From the NCBI GenBank assembly GCA_030615705.1, contig JAUWYT010000013.1, positions 1 through 12,685 on the forward strand: a DNA stretch of 12,685 nucleotides. The letters are read 5' to 3'. How positions within the stretch are numbered: position 1 is the stretch's first letter; every line of letters starts with the position of its first letter. Source of the DNA: Chloroflexota bacterium. GTDB taxonomy: Bacteria; Chloroflexota; Anaerolineae; VGOG01. Made by a program: the position numbers and the translations under genes. This document shows, one piece after another, positions 1 to 7,057 of the stretch. The notes under the pieces are model-generated. The model was not told where the DNA came from. It searched no databases and saw only the letters and a list, made by a program, of their open reading frames with translations.

Positions 1-622
1 GCTGCACTCCCTCTCCTGAGACGTCACGGGTGATGGAGGGGTTGTCCCCCGTCTTGCGGGCCTTCTTGTCGAGCTCGTCAATGTAGACGATGCCCTTCTC
101 GGCACGAGCCAGGCTGTAATCGGCGGCCTGGATCAGGCGCAGTAGGATGTTTTCTACATCCTCGCCCACGTACCCAGCCTCAGTTAGGGCTGTGGCATCG
201 GCGATAGCGAAGGGGACATCCAGGATCTTGGCTAGGGTTTGAGCCAACAGTGTCTTGCCACAGCCGGTGGGCCCAATGAGCAGGACGTTACTCTTCTCCA
301 GCTCTACATCATCGGCCTCGGCTCCTACGCTGATGCGCTTGTAGTGATTATACACCGCCACCGAAAGCACCTTCTTGGCGTCATCCTGGCCGATGACGTA
401 TTCGTTCAGGCGCTCGTAGATCTCCTTGGGCGAGGGAATCGTTTCTAAGAAGAACCCCTCTTCGGGTGAGTCTGGGACTTCCTCGTCCAAAACCTCCAGG
501 CACAAGTAAACGCACTCATCGCAGATGTAGACGGAGTCGGGGCCGGCTATCAGGCGATTGACTTCATCCTGCCCTCGCCGGCAAAAGGAGCAGTATCGTT
601 CGTCCTGTCGAATCCTGGCCAT
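1..622 (-). CDS. clpX: ATP-dependent Clp protease ATP-binding subunit ClpX (3' part beyond window)
   Basis: AAA+ unfoldase that recognises, unfolds and feeds substrates to the ClpP chamber in the cytoplasm. The 207 codons present cover the N-terminal zinc-binding domain (Cys11, Cys14, Cys34, Cys37), the Walker A loop GPTGCGKT at residues 117-124, the GYVG pore loop at 150-153, and Walker B IVYIDELD at 178-185. They run into the conserved [15 protein letters not shown] segment, where the window edge cuts the gene; family members are about 410-430 residues. The start is the ATG at 622-620, preceded by an AAAGGTGG ribosome-binding site. It lies downstream of clpP on the same strand, but 363 bases of mostly repeat sequence separate the two. 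Identity is certain. Confidence 0.97.
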   Translation of the reverse strand, partial: MARIRQDERYCSFCRRGQDEVNRLIAGPDSVYICDECVYLCLEVLDEEVPDSPEEGFFLETIPSPKEIYERLNEYVIGQDDAKKVLSVAVYNHYKRISVGAEADDVELEKSNVLLIGPTGCGKTLLAQTLAKILDVPFAIADATALTEAGYVGEDVENILLRLIQAADYSLARAEKGIVYIDELDKKARKTGDNPSITRDVSGEGVQ

Positions 623-734
623 CTTGGCCCACCTTTCTTTATAGGTACGTAGAGTGGCGTAGCTGCAACCAAACTCTTCACCACAAGGACACCAAGGCAC
701 AAAGAAAAGCGGTGTCCTGAGCCCTCAGTCCTTG

Positions 735-783
735 GGCCCTGTACTTGTCGCCCTTGGTCCTTTGGCCCTGTACTTGTCGCCCT
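735..783. repeat. 20-bp direct repeat, two copies 29 bp apart
   Basis: The same 20 bases (GGCCCTGTACTTGTCGCCCT) occur at 735-754 and at 764-783. They lie inside the repeat element between clpP and clpX, beside the long palindrome. Confidence 0.85.
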
Positions 784-785
784 GA

Positions 786-853
786 GTCCTTGGGCCACAG
801 GACCAAGGGTACAGGACTAAGTGCCCAAGCCCTTGGTCCTGTGGCCCAAGGAC
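786..853. repeat. 24-bp perfect inverted repeat with 20-nt loop
   Basis: Bases 786-809 are the exact reverse complement of 830-853, with a 20-base spacer. In the clpP-clpX transcript this would form a very stable hairpin. It has no adjacent U-run, so it is not a standard intrinsic terminator. It could still attenuate clpX or act as an RNase-processing barrier, which is inference. Confidence 0.85.
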
Positions 854-985
854 ACAGGGGACAAAGGGTCCAGGACAAGTGCCAAAGGACCAGGGGCCTG
901 TCGAAGGGCAGTGAAAAGCAGCGTGGAATGGCCCACAAAAAAGCTTCGTGTCTTTGTGTCTTAGTGGTAAGAAAGAAGAGGCGAT

Positions 986-1609
986 TTAGCCGCTCTCCTC
1001 AGCTTCTTCTTCCTCGACTTTTCCCTTGCCAGGGATTAACACCTCGTCAATGATGCCGTACTCGATGGCTTCTTGGGGGTTCATGAAGTAATCTCGATCG
1101 AAATCCCTGGTGATTCGCTCCACCGACTGCCCTGTGTGGCTGGCGAGGAGGTTCTTGAGTAGATCTTGCATGCGCAACAGCTCCCGGGCCTGGATCTCCA
1201 CGTCAGGGGCGTAACCCCGTGCTCCGCCACCGGCAGGGTGCATGTGGATAGTGGCGTGGGGCAGGGCGTAGCGGCGGCTCTTCGTGCCAGCGGCCAAGAG
1301 AATAGTGCCCAAGCTAGCCGTCCAGCCCACGGCGATGGTGGAGATAGGAGCTTGCACCTGTTGCATAGTGTCGTACACGGCCAGGCCAGGATATATCTCG
1401 CCGCCAGGGCAGTTGATGTAGAGAGAGATCTCCTTTTCCGGGTCCTCTCGATCCAAGAAAAGAAGCTGGGCCACAACCACGTTAGCTACCTGAGCGTTGA
1501 CAGGCGTACCGAGGAAAATGATCCGCTCCTTGAGAAGCAGGGAAAATATATCGTACATCCGCTCGCCGCGGCCTGTGCTCTCGATGACATAGGGAATCAA
1601 GGCCTCCAT
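986..1609 (-). CDS. clpP: ATP-dependent Clp protease proteolytic subunit ClpP
   Basis: Serine peptidase that assembles into the tetradecameric degradation chamber used with ClpX. The 207-residue length is normal. The nucleophile is Ser99 in GWTASLG, where the usual motif is GQAASMG. The triad Asp is Asp173 in DRDYF. The histidine segment reads [14 protein letters not shown] instead of the usual RxMIHQP, so the catalytic base is His122 or His124, and a one-residue shift relative to the common form is needed. The C-terminus is a Glu-rich tail. It starts 6 nt after the tig stop, with an AAAGGAG site overlapping the tig end, so it is translationally coupled to tig. Confidence 0.97.
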   Translation of the reverse strand: MEALIPYVIESTGRGERMYDIFSLLLKERIIFLGTPVNAQVANVVVAQLLFLDREDPEKEISLYINCPGGEIYPGLAVYDTMQQVQAPISTIAVGWTASLGTILLAAGTKSRRYALPHATIHMHPAGGGARGYAPDVEIQARELLRMQDLLKNLLASHTGQSVERITRDFDRDYFMNPQEAIEYGIIDEVLIPGKGKVEEEEAEESG

Positions 1610-1615
1610 CCTTAC

Positions 1616-2854
1616 TTAACTCCTTTCACTCTCGTTCTCTGCAACCTGTTGGTTTGTGGTCTTCGCCTTTTCCTCAGAGGGGGTCTCCGCTTCTCCCTCC
1701 AGCTCACCCCTGGCAATGGCTGCCAGGCGCTTCAGGGCTTTGTCCACTCCGTCAGATTCGATGTCTAGCCCTTCTAACTCGACGAACTTGCCTAAGGCAA
1801 AGGAGCGCTTTAGGCTCTCCTCGGCTTGGGGGGAGATTTCTTTGCGAAACTCTTCTTCGGTCAGTTTTCTCATCTGCAGGTAATTGTCGAGGTTCAGACC
1901 CTGCTTCCTGAGGTTCAGATCGAAGTCTTCGAGCCGGTCATCAATTTCCCGCTCCAGCAGCAGAGGCGGGAACTCTATCTGAGATCTCTCAACCAAGGCT
2001 GTCAAGGCTCGATCAGCGAATCTTTCTTCGGCTTTGGCCTGTAGGTTATGGCGCAGTTCAGCTTTGAGATCCTCCAGAGTTTCATAGTCACCAACGGTGC
2101 GAGCCAGGTCGTCGTCAATGCCGGGCACTACCTGTTCTTTCAACTCCTGGAGGCGGACCTTGAAGTGAGCTTGCTGGCCAGCGAGTTTCCTATTTGCGGA
2201 CTCTTCAGGGTAAGTCAGCATGAACTCCCTCTGTTCGTTAACGGCCATGCCCAAAAGTTTGTCGCTGAAGCCAGGCAGTGGATAAGGGGAATCAGCCTCC
2301 AGGATCATCTCTCTCCCCTTGTTTCCAACAACTGTCTTTCCTTTAACCGTGCCCTCGACGTCCACTATAGCCAGATCGCCCCACTGGGCGGGCCGTTCTA
2401 CAGGCTCCCAGGTGGTATTTTGCTCCTGGATTCTCCTGAGGGCCTCACCAATCTCCTGCTCTGTGACTATCTCCTCCTCGGGCTCCAGTCGCATCTGCCG
2501 GTAGTCGCCCAGCTCAACCACAGGGGCCAGGGGCACCACCATCTTTAAGACCAGGGGTTCGGTTTCGTAATCGCTGAGCGTGGCTTGGCCGAATGGCTCG
2601 AGGCCCGCTTCCTCTAAAGCCTCTCTATAGACAGTGTTTCCCAACTCGTCCAGTACTTCCTGGTACAAGACCTCCTTGCCAAAATGGCGCACAACGACAT
2701 CGTAGGGGGCTTTGCCTGGGCGAAAGCCCGGAATGCTGACCTTTCGTGAGATGCGCCGGGCAGCATTGCGCAGGCCCCGCTCAGTTCGCTCCTCATCAAC
2801 CTTGATGGTCAAGGCCACTTGACAATTTTCTAGCCTCTCAGTCTCGACTTTCAA
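1616..2854 (-). CDS. tig: Trigger factor, ribosome-associated chaperone and peptidyl-prolyl isomerase
   Basis: Binds nascent chains at the ribosome exit tunnel and assists folding. The protein has 412 residues, slightly short for the family (about 430-450). The ribosome-docking signature GFRPGKAP is at residues 43-50. An FKBP-like domain lies at roughly 155-240, including GDLAIVDVEGTVKGK. The C-terminal substrate-cradle arms follow, ending in a charged tail. The start appears to be TTG at 2854-2852, because no ATG exists in frame upstream near the ribosome-binding site and the N-terminal MKVETERLEN-like sequence aligns with family starts. It is first in the tig-clpP-clpX operon. Confidence 0.96.
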   Translation of the reverse strand: MKVETERLENCQVALTIKVDEERTERGLRNAARRISRKVSIPGFRPGKAPYDVVVRHFGKEVLYQEVLDELGNTVYREALEEAGLEPFGQATLSDYETEPLVLKMVVPLAPVVELGDYRQMRLEPEEEIVTEQEIGEALRRIQEQNTTWEPVERPAQWGDLAIVDVEGTVKGKTVVGNKGREMILEADSPYPLPGFSDKLLGMAVNEQREFMLTYPEESANRKLAGQQAHFKVRLQELKEQVVPGIDDDLARTVGDYETLEDLKAELRHNLQAKAEERFADRALTALVERSQIEFPPLLLEREIDDRLEDFDLNLRKQGLNLDNYLQMRKLTEEEFRKEISPQAEESLKRSFALGKFVELEGLDIESDGVDKALKRLAAIARGELEGEAETPSEEKAKTTNQQVAENESERS

Positions 2855-2865
2855 TGCCTCAGTGC

Positions 2866-2873
2866 TCTCCTTT
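2866..2873 (-). promoter_or_regulatory. Ribosome-binding site supporting a TTG start for tig
   Basis: On the minus strand the sequence is AAAGGAGA, ending 11 bases before the TTG at 2854. With no alternative ATG or GTG in frame, this supports TTG initiation. Confidence 0.65.
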
Positions 2874-2883
2874 CCCGCCGGAG

Positions 2884-2912
2884 ATTATAGCACAAAACCC
2901 TAAGCCGGACAA
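2884..2912 (-). promoter_or_regulatory. Sigma70-type promoter of the tig-clpP operon
   Basis: On the minus strand, TTGTCC (2912-2907; 4 of 6 consensus) is followed by exactly 17 bases and TATAAT (2889-2884; 6 of 6). Transcription would begin near 2877, giving a short leader that carries the AAAGGAG site before tig. Confidence 0.75.
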
Positions 2913-2944
2913 GTCGGACTCAAACAAGCCAATCTCATAAAAAC

Positions 2945-2996
2945 CACCAAGACACCAAGTTTTTAGATTTTTTCTTTGTGCCCTTGTGTCTTTGTG
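2945..2996. repeat. Inverted pair of 8-bp-unit arrays (CACNAAGR family)
   Basis: Two plus-strand units (CACCAAGA, CACCAAGT; 2945-2960) face three minus-strand units (CACAAAGA, CACAAGGG, CACAAAGA; 2996-2973) across 12 AT-rich bases. This is the same repeat family that bounds the 682-966 element. It lies between the tig promoter and the end of the cysteine desulfurase gene. Confidence 0.8.
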
Positions 2997-3002
2997 GTTA
3001 AT

Positions 3003-3024
3003 TTCTTGCCGCTTTGTGCAAGAA
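3003..3024 (-). terminator. Hairpin after the cysteine desulfurase gene (weak terminator candidate)
   Basis: TTCTTGC and GCAAGAA form a perfect 7-bp stem with an 8-base loop, 17 bases past the stop of the desulfurase gene. The following bases on the minus strand (ATTAACC) are not a U-run, so an intrinsic terminator is only possible. Confidence 0.3.
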
Positions 3025-3040
3025 TTTGCCAGGTAAGATA

Positions 3041-4231
3041 TTAGCTGGCCGCTGCCTTGTACAGTGGGCTCATGGCCCGCAGCTTCTGGACGATGCCGGG
3101 CAGTATCTCCAATACGTAGTCAACGTCCTCCTCGGTGTTTTCCCTTCCCAGGGTCAGGCGCAAACTGCCGTGCGCTACTTCAGGAGGGATGCCCATTGCC
3201 AGCAGCACGTGAGAGGGCTCCATGGAGGCCGAGGTACAGGCCGAGCCGCTGGAGGCACAGATCCCCGCCAGGTCTAAATTAAGCAGCATGGACTCCCCCT
3301 CGATGTACTTAAAGACGAAGCTAGCGCTGTTGGGCAGCCGGTTCGTGGGGTGGCCAGTAAGCTCTACCTCATCTATGTTCTCCAGAACGCCCTTGATCAG
3401 GCGATCCCGTAGGGCGGCGATGCGCTGATTGTTGGTCTCTAGCTCTTCGTGGGCTATCTTCAGCGCTGTGGCTAACCCAACGATGGAAGGCACGTTCTCG
3501 GTTCCGGCCCTGCGGTTGCGCTCGTGGGCACCGCCAGTCTGTGTTGGCAGTAAGGACACACCTTTGCGCACGTAAAGCACGCCAATCCCCTTCGGGCCGT
3601 AGACTTTGTGCGCCGAGAGGGAAAGGAGGTCAACGTTCAACTCGTCTACGTCCAGGTTCAGAGTGCCGCCAGCTTGCACAGCATCGGTGTGGAAAGGAAT
3701 GCCCTTTTCCTTAGCGATCTTGCCGATTTCGGCGATGGGCTCGATGGTGCCCACTGCATTGTTGGCGTACATGATGCTGATGAGGATGGTGTTGTCCTTG
3801 ATAGCTCGGCCGACGTCATCCGGATCAAGTAAGCCGTGCTTATCCACTGGCACGTAGGTGATCTCGAAGCCGAAGTGCTTCTCCAGTTGCTCGCAGGTGT
3901 GGCTCACAGCGTGGTGCTCGATGGAAGAGGTGATGATGTGGTTTCCTTTTCCCAGGTTGCGCCGCGCCCAACCCACGCCGCGCAGGGCCAGGTTGTCGCT
4001 CTCGGATCCACAACTGGTGAAAATCACCTCTCCAGGCTCGCAGCCCAGGATATCGGCCACTGTGCGCCGGGCTTCGTCAATGGCCTTAGCGGCTTCTCGC
4101 CCCAGTCCGTAGATGCTAGAGGCATTGCCGTACTTGTAGCTAAAATAGGGGAGCACGGCGTCCACCACCCGCGGATCAACGGCGGTAGTGGCGGCGTGGT
4201 CCATATAAATCGTCTGCGCTGGTTTTTGCAT
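3041..4231 (-). CDS. nifS: Cysteine desulfurase, NifS/IscS type (group I)
   Basis: PLP enzyme that takes sulfur from L-cysteine as an enzyme persulfide, for Fe-S clusters, thiolated RNA or other sulfur carriers. The 396-residue length fits NifS/IscS. Visible landmarks are the N-terminal YMDHAATT motif, His106 in SSIEHHAV (stacks on PLP), the PLP lysine Lys209 in [15 protein letters not shown], and the mobile-loop catalytic Cys332 in [17 protein letters not shown]. The loop is long, as in group I. The ATG at 4231 follows GGAGG by 6 bases. It is a single-gene unit with its own promoter, and no IscU/NifU or IscR gene is adjacent here. The substrate pathway (Fe-S, tRNA thiolation, or selenium delivery) cannot be told from sequence. 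Confidence 0.95.
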   Translation of the reverse strand: MQKPAQTIYMDHAATTAVDPRVVDAVLPYFSYKYGNASSIYGLGREAAKAIDEARRTVADILGCEPGEVIFTSCGSESDNLALRGVGWARRNLGKGNHIITSSIEHHAVSHTCEQLEKHFGFEITYVPVDKHGLLDPDDVGRAIKDNTILISIMYANNAVGTIEPIAEIGKIAKEKGIPFHTDAVQAGGTLNLDVDELNVDLLSLSAHKVYGPKGIGVLYVRKGVSLLPTQTGGAHERNRRAGTENVPSIVGLATALKIAHEELETNNQRIAALRDRLIKGVLENIDEVELTGHPTNRLPNSASFVFKYIEGESMLLNLDLAGICASSGSACTSASMEPSHVLLAMGIPPEVAHGSLRLTLGRENTEEDVDYVLEILPGIVQKLRAMSPLYKAAAS

Positions 4232-4258
4232 TTTCTTCCTCCGCGAATCGTCGGAGCT

Positions 4259-4287
4259 ATTCTATCATGTCCACTGGTTTCTGTCAA
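4259..4287 (-). promoter_or_regulatory. Strong sigma70-type promoter of the cysteine desulfurase gene
   Basis: On the minus strand, TTGACA (4287-4282; perfect) is followed by 17 bases and TAGAAT (4264-4259; 5 of 6). The implied start near 4252 leaves about 20 bases of leader containing GGAGG before the ATG at 4231. Confidence 0.85.
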
Positions 4288-4331
4288 GGATGATTTGGAG
4301 TCTGCTACGGGAGCCCTATTTGGTGTCGGGT

Positions 4332-4360
4332 TTGCCATTTTTGAGGTTATGTTATATCAT
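4332..4360 (+). promoter_or_regulatory. Sigma70-type promoter of the acetyl-CoA synthetase block
   Basis: TTGCCA (4332-4337; 5 of 6), a 17-base spacer, then TATCAT (4355-4360; 5 of 6). It is divergent from the desulfurase promoter, with the two -35 boxes 44 bases apart. The leader to the ATG at 4440 would be about 73 bases. Confidence 0.65.
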
Positions 4361-4439
4361 TACCGCGAGCGTTTCGACCGGGCCCTCGGCTTCTGAGTCC
4401 AGGGAGTATTTTCAATCTGGCTGGCGTGCGGCGATAAAT

Positions 4440-6533
4440 ATGCTTGAGATGTTTTCCTGCCCCCAAGTGGTGGCTGTGATCGGTGCCTCTCGCGACAAAG
4501 AAAAGCTGGGTCATGCGGTGCTATCGAACATCATCGAACATGGCTATCAAGGCCAGGTCTATCCCATCAACCCTAAGGCCGATCGGATTCTGGGGCTCAA
4601 GTGTTATCCTAGCGTCCTGGACGTCCCGGATCCCATAGATTTGGCGATCATCGTTATCCCCAACAAATACGTTTCCGCAGTGCTGGAGGAGTGTGGCCAG
4701 AAGGGTGTCAAGGGGGTCATAATCATCAGCGCGGGCTTCCGCGAGGCCGGCCTGGAGGGGGTGAGGATGGAGCGGGAGCTCGGCGCCATTGCCAAACGGC
4801 ATGGGATGCGCCTCATAGGCCCCAATTGCTTGGGTGTCATAGATACCATCTGTCCTCTCAACGCCTCCTTCGCCGCCGGGATGCCTCCCAGAGGAGCTAT
4901 CGCCTTCATGTCCCAATCGGGGGCCCTTTGCACCGCCATCCTCGATTGGGCCCTTGCTGCTGAGATCGGCTTCTCTCGCTTCGTAAGCTTGGGCAACAAG
5001 GCCGACGTCGGCGAGGTTGACCTGTTGGCGGCCTGGGAGGATGATCGCCATTCCAAGGTCATCCTCACTTATATAGAGGGCCTCTCCGAAGGCAGGAAGT
5101 TTATGGAGGTCGCCCGTAGGGTCACCCGCCGCATCCCGGTCATCGCCGTGAAATCCGGCTCTACCAATGCTGGTTCACGGGCCGTCTCCTCCCACACGGG
5201 CTCCCTGGCGGGCTCGGAGCGAGCTTACGAGGCCGCCTTCCGCCAGTGCGGAGTGCTCAGGGCCGAGTCCATCCAACACCTGTTCGACTATTCCCTGGCC
5301 TTCGCCTACCAGCCAGTGCTCCGAGGGGGTCGCATCACTATCGTCACCAACGCCGGCGGGCCGGGCGTCATGGCCACCGATGCCCTGGAGCGGGAGGGCC
5401 TCTCGCTGGCTTCGTTGAGCCGGGAGACGATTGACTTCCTGCGGGACAATCTCCCCGCCGCCGCCAACATCTACAATCCGATAGATGTCCTGGGGGATGC
5501 CCTGGCCGACCGCTACGCCTTGGCCCTGGAGGCTGCCCTCAAGGAAGCAGGCGTGAGCGGCGTCATCGTCATCCTCACCCCCCAGGTGATGACCGAGATC
5601 GAGGATACGGCCGAGGCTGTAGGTCGGATTGCCGCTCGTTACGACAAGCCTGTCCTGGGCTGCTTCATGGGGGAGGCCAAGGTCGGCGTTGGGATCAGGA
5701 TCCTCAACGAATACAAGATACCCAACTATCCCTTTCCCGAGCGGGCTGTAGGAGCGCTGAAGGCTATGCTGGACTACCGGCGCTGGCTGGATCGTCCTCC
5801 CTTGGAGATCGAGGAGTTTGATGTTGATTGGCAGAGGGTAAGGGGTATCTTCGAACAAGTGAGGGCCGGCGGGCGACAGGCCATCGGCGACGCCGAGGCG
5901 CGGGAGATAATGGAAGCCTACGGTATCCGCATCCCCGCGTCCAAACTAGCCACTACGGCCGATGAGGCAGTGGAGTTCGCCGAGGAGATCGGCTATCCGG
6001 TGGTGATGAAGATCGCTTCTCCGGACATCCTCCACAAGACCGACATCGGCGGCGTCAAGCTGGGCATCTCCGATGCCACCGACGTGCGAGACGCCTTCGA
6101 CCTACTGGTCTACCGGGCCACCCGCTACATGCCCGATGCTGAGATCTGGGGCTGTTTGGTGCAGAAGATGGTGAGGGGCGGTAAGGAGGTCATCGTGGGC
6201 ATGAACCGCGACCCTCAGTTCGGTCCCCTGATGATGTTCGGCCTGGGGGGGATCTATGTCGAGGCCCTCAAGGACGTGGCCTTCCGCATAGCGCCCTTCT
6301 CCCGGCAGGAAGCCGAGGAAATGATCGCGGAGATCCGCGCCTACAGCCTGCTCAAGGGGATACGGGGTGAGAGGCCCTCGGACACGGAGGCCATCGCGGA
6401 TACCCTGCTACGGCTTTCGCAGTTAGTGACCGATTTCCCCGAGGTTATGGAGATGGACGTCAACCCGCTCATCGTCTTTGAGGCTGGCCGGGGAGCGGTG
6501 GGCATTGACATGCGGTTGGTACTAGCGGCTTAG
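4440..6533 (+). CDS. Fused ADP-forming acetyl-CoA (acyl-CoA) synthetase, alpha-beta
   Basis: Converts acyl-CoA + ADP + Pi to acid + CoA + ATP (reversible), a substrate-level phosphorylation step typical of archaeal and some bacterial acetate metabolism. The 697 residues read in order: CoA-binding Rossmann domain (about 1-135, VVAVIGASRDKEKLGHAVL), succinyl-CoA-ligase-like domains (about 145-440) with phosphorylatable His252 in SSHTGSLAGSE, and a C-terminal ATP-grasp domain (about 475-697) with the second His532 in ILHKTDIGGVKLG. Both histidines of the phosphoryl relay are present, so it should be active. The ATG at 4440 is chosen because the family N-terminus begins there; no good ribosome-binding site is visible and upstream in-frame sequence looks non-coding. 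Acyl substrate specificity is not readable. Confidence 0.93.
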   Translation: MLEMFSCPQVVAVIGASRDKEKLGHAVLSNIIEHGYQGQVYPINPKADRILGLKCYPSVLDVPDPIDLAIIVIPNKYVSAVLEECGQKGVKGVIIISAGFREAGLEGVRMERELGAIAKRHGMRLIGPNCLGVIDTICPLNASFAAGMPPRGAIAFMSQSGALCTAILDWALAAEIGFSRFVSLGNKADVGEVDLLAAWEDDRHSKVILTYIEGLSEGRKFMEVARRVTRRIPVIAVKSGSTNAGSRAVSSHTGSLAGSERAYEAAFRQCGVLRAESIQHLFDYSLAFAYQPVLRGGRITIVTNAGGPGVMATDALEREGLSLASLSRETIDFLRDNLPAAANIYNPIDVLGDALADRYALALEAALKEAGVSGVIVILTPQVMTEIEDTAEAVGRIAARYDKPVLGCFMGEAKVGVGIRILNEYKIPNYPFPERAVGALKAMLDYRRWLDRPPLEIEEFDVDWQRVRGIFEQVRAGGRQAIGDAEAREIMEAYGIRIPASKLATTADEAVEFAEEIGYPVVMKIASPDILHKTDIGGVKLGISDATDVRDAFDLLVYRATRYMPDAEIWGCLVQKMVRGGKEVIVGMNRDPQFGPLMMFGLGGIYVEALKDVAFRIAPFSRQEAEEMIAEIRAYSLLKGIRGERPSDTEAIADTLLRLSQLVTDFPEVMEMDVNPLIVFEAGRGAVGIDMRLVLAA

Positions 6534-6610
6534 CGTCTAGGCGTCGTGGCGTCTAGGCGTCCTTATCCAACGTCCAAAACGCTGGGACGCTAAGACGCTA
6601 AGGCGCTGAA
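6533..6610. repeat. Inverted arrays of an 8-bp unit upstream of the S23-like gene
   Basis: Four 8-bp units at 6533-6564 (GCGTCTAG, GCGTCGTG, GCGTCTAG, GCGTCCTT) face four units at 6579-6610 (ACGCTGGG, ACGCTAAG, ACGCTAAG, GCGCTGAA). The second block is roughly the reverse complement of the first. The array begins at the last base of the synthetase stop codon and ends 11 bases before the S23-like gene. Confidence 0.85.
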
Positions 6611-6621
6611 AGGAGCGGGTT

Positions 6622-7002
6622 ATGAGGGATTTCCGCAAGATCATGGCTTGGGAGAAGGCCGATGACTTGGTGGTGCTGATCTACGAAGTCACCAAGGCTT
6701 TCCCAAAAGAAGAGCTTTATGGACTAACGTCGCAGTTGCGGCGAGCAGTGGTATCTGTAGCTGCCAACATCGCTGAGGGCTCTGGCAAACAGTACCTCAA
6801 GGAGTTCAGGCAATTCCTCTATACAGCTTAAGCTTCCTTGTCGGAAGTGGAATAGTACATGCACTTGAGCCATCGGCTTGCTTACCTCGACGGGGAAAAG
6901 GTTGCCAAGCTGGAGGAAGCTCGCAAAGATGCAGCCAAGATCTTACAGGGCTTTATCAACGCTGTCGAAAAGCAAATCAAGCAAGGCCGCATCCACAACT
7001 AA
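6622..7002 (+). pseudogene. Four-helix-bundle (S23/23S rRNA intervening-sequence) protein, two in-frame stops
   Basis: The first 69 codons encode a typical S23-family four-helix-bundle start (FRKIMAWEKADDLVVLIYEV, then QLRRAVVSVAANIAEGSGK). In the same frame TAA (6829-6831) falls where the family has Leu in FLYIALGSL, and TAG (6853-6855) falls just before YMHLSHRLAYLD. The frame then runs on to TAA at 7000-7002, giving 126 codons, the normal family length, with no frameshift. Two point nonsense changes in an otherwise conserved gene indicate recent inactivation, or sequence errors. TAA and TAG end other genes here, so a reassigned code is unlikely. Family function is poorly known. The gene is bracketed by 8-bp tandem repeats. 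Confidence 0.85.
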
Positions 7003-7041
7003 CGCTGAGCCGCTAAGACGCTGCGACGCTGAGACGCTTAA
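7002..7041 (+). repeat. Tandem array of five 8-bp units downstream of the S23-like gene
   Basis: ACGCTGAG, CCGCTAAG, ACGCTGCG, ACGCTGAG and ACGCTTAA run without interruption from 7002 to 7041. The array starts at the last base of the S23 frame's final stop and ends just before the AAAGGAG site of the next gene. Confidence 0.85.
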
Positions 7042-7057
7042 AGAAAGGAGAGGGAGT

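Larger units (their letters stand above)
682..966. repeat. Repeat element with inverted 8-bp-unit ends between clpP and clpX
   Basis: The left end (682-705) is three 8-bp units on the plus strand: CACAAGGA, CACCAAGG, CACAAAGA. The right end (943-966) is three related units on the minus strand: CACTAAGA, CACAAAGA, CACGAAGC. The ends therefore form imperfect terminal inverted repeats. The interior is low-complexity sequence rich in CAAGG/CCTTG with direct and inverted repeats. Open frames across it are composed of these repeats and resemble no protein. I see no clear target-site duplication and no transposase. It may be a non-autonomous, MITE-like element or an expanded palindromic repeat. Apart from clpX's ribosome-binding site, nothing else is recognisable in 623-985. 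Confidence 0.75.

Noticed and set aside
745..1053. Open frames through the clpP-clpX spacer on both strands
   Set aside because: They are built from the repeat element's CAAGG/CCTTG units and palindromes, have no domain-like sequence, and one runs into the end of clpP.
2945..2996. CRISPR array, suggested by regularly repeated short units
   Set aside because: The units are 8 bp with no spacers of 30 bp or so, occur as facing inverted runs, and no cas gene is present.
4290..4439. N-terminal 50-codon extension of the ADP-forming synthetase
   Set aside because: The family's first conserved strand begins right after the ATG at 4440. The upstream codons do not resemble the family and contain the promoter boxes at 4332-4360.
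6622..7002. Alternative genetic code or stop recoding to explain TAA and TAG in the S23-like gene
   Set aside because: TAA and TAG serve as normal stops elsewhere in the window (for example the synthetase ends in TAG and the desulfurase in TAA), so nonsense mutation or error is simpler.
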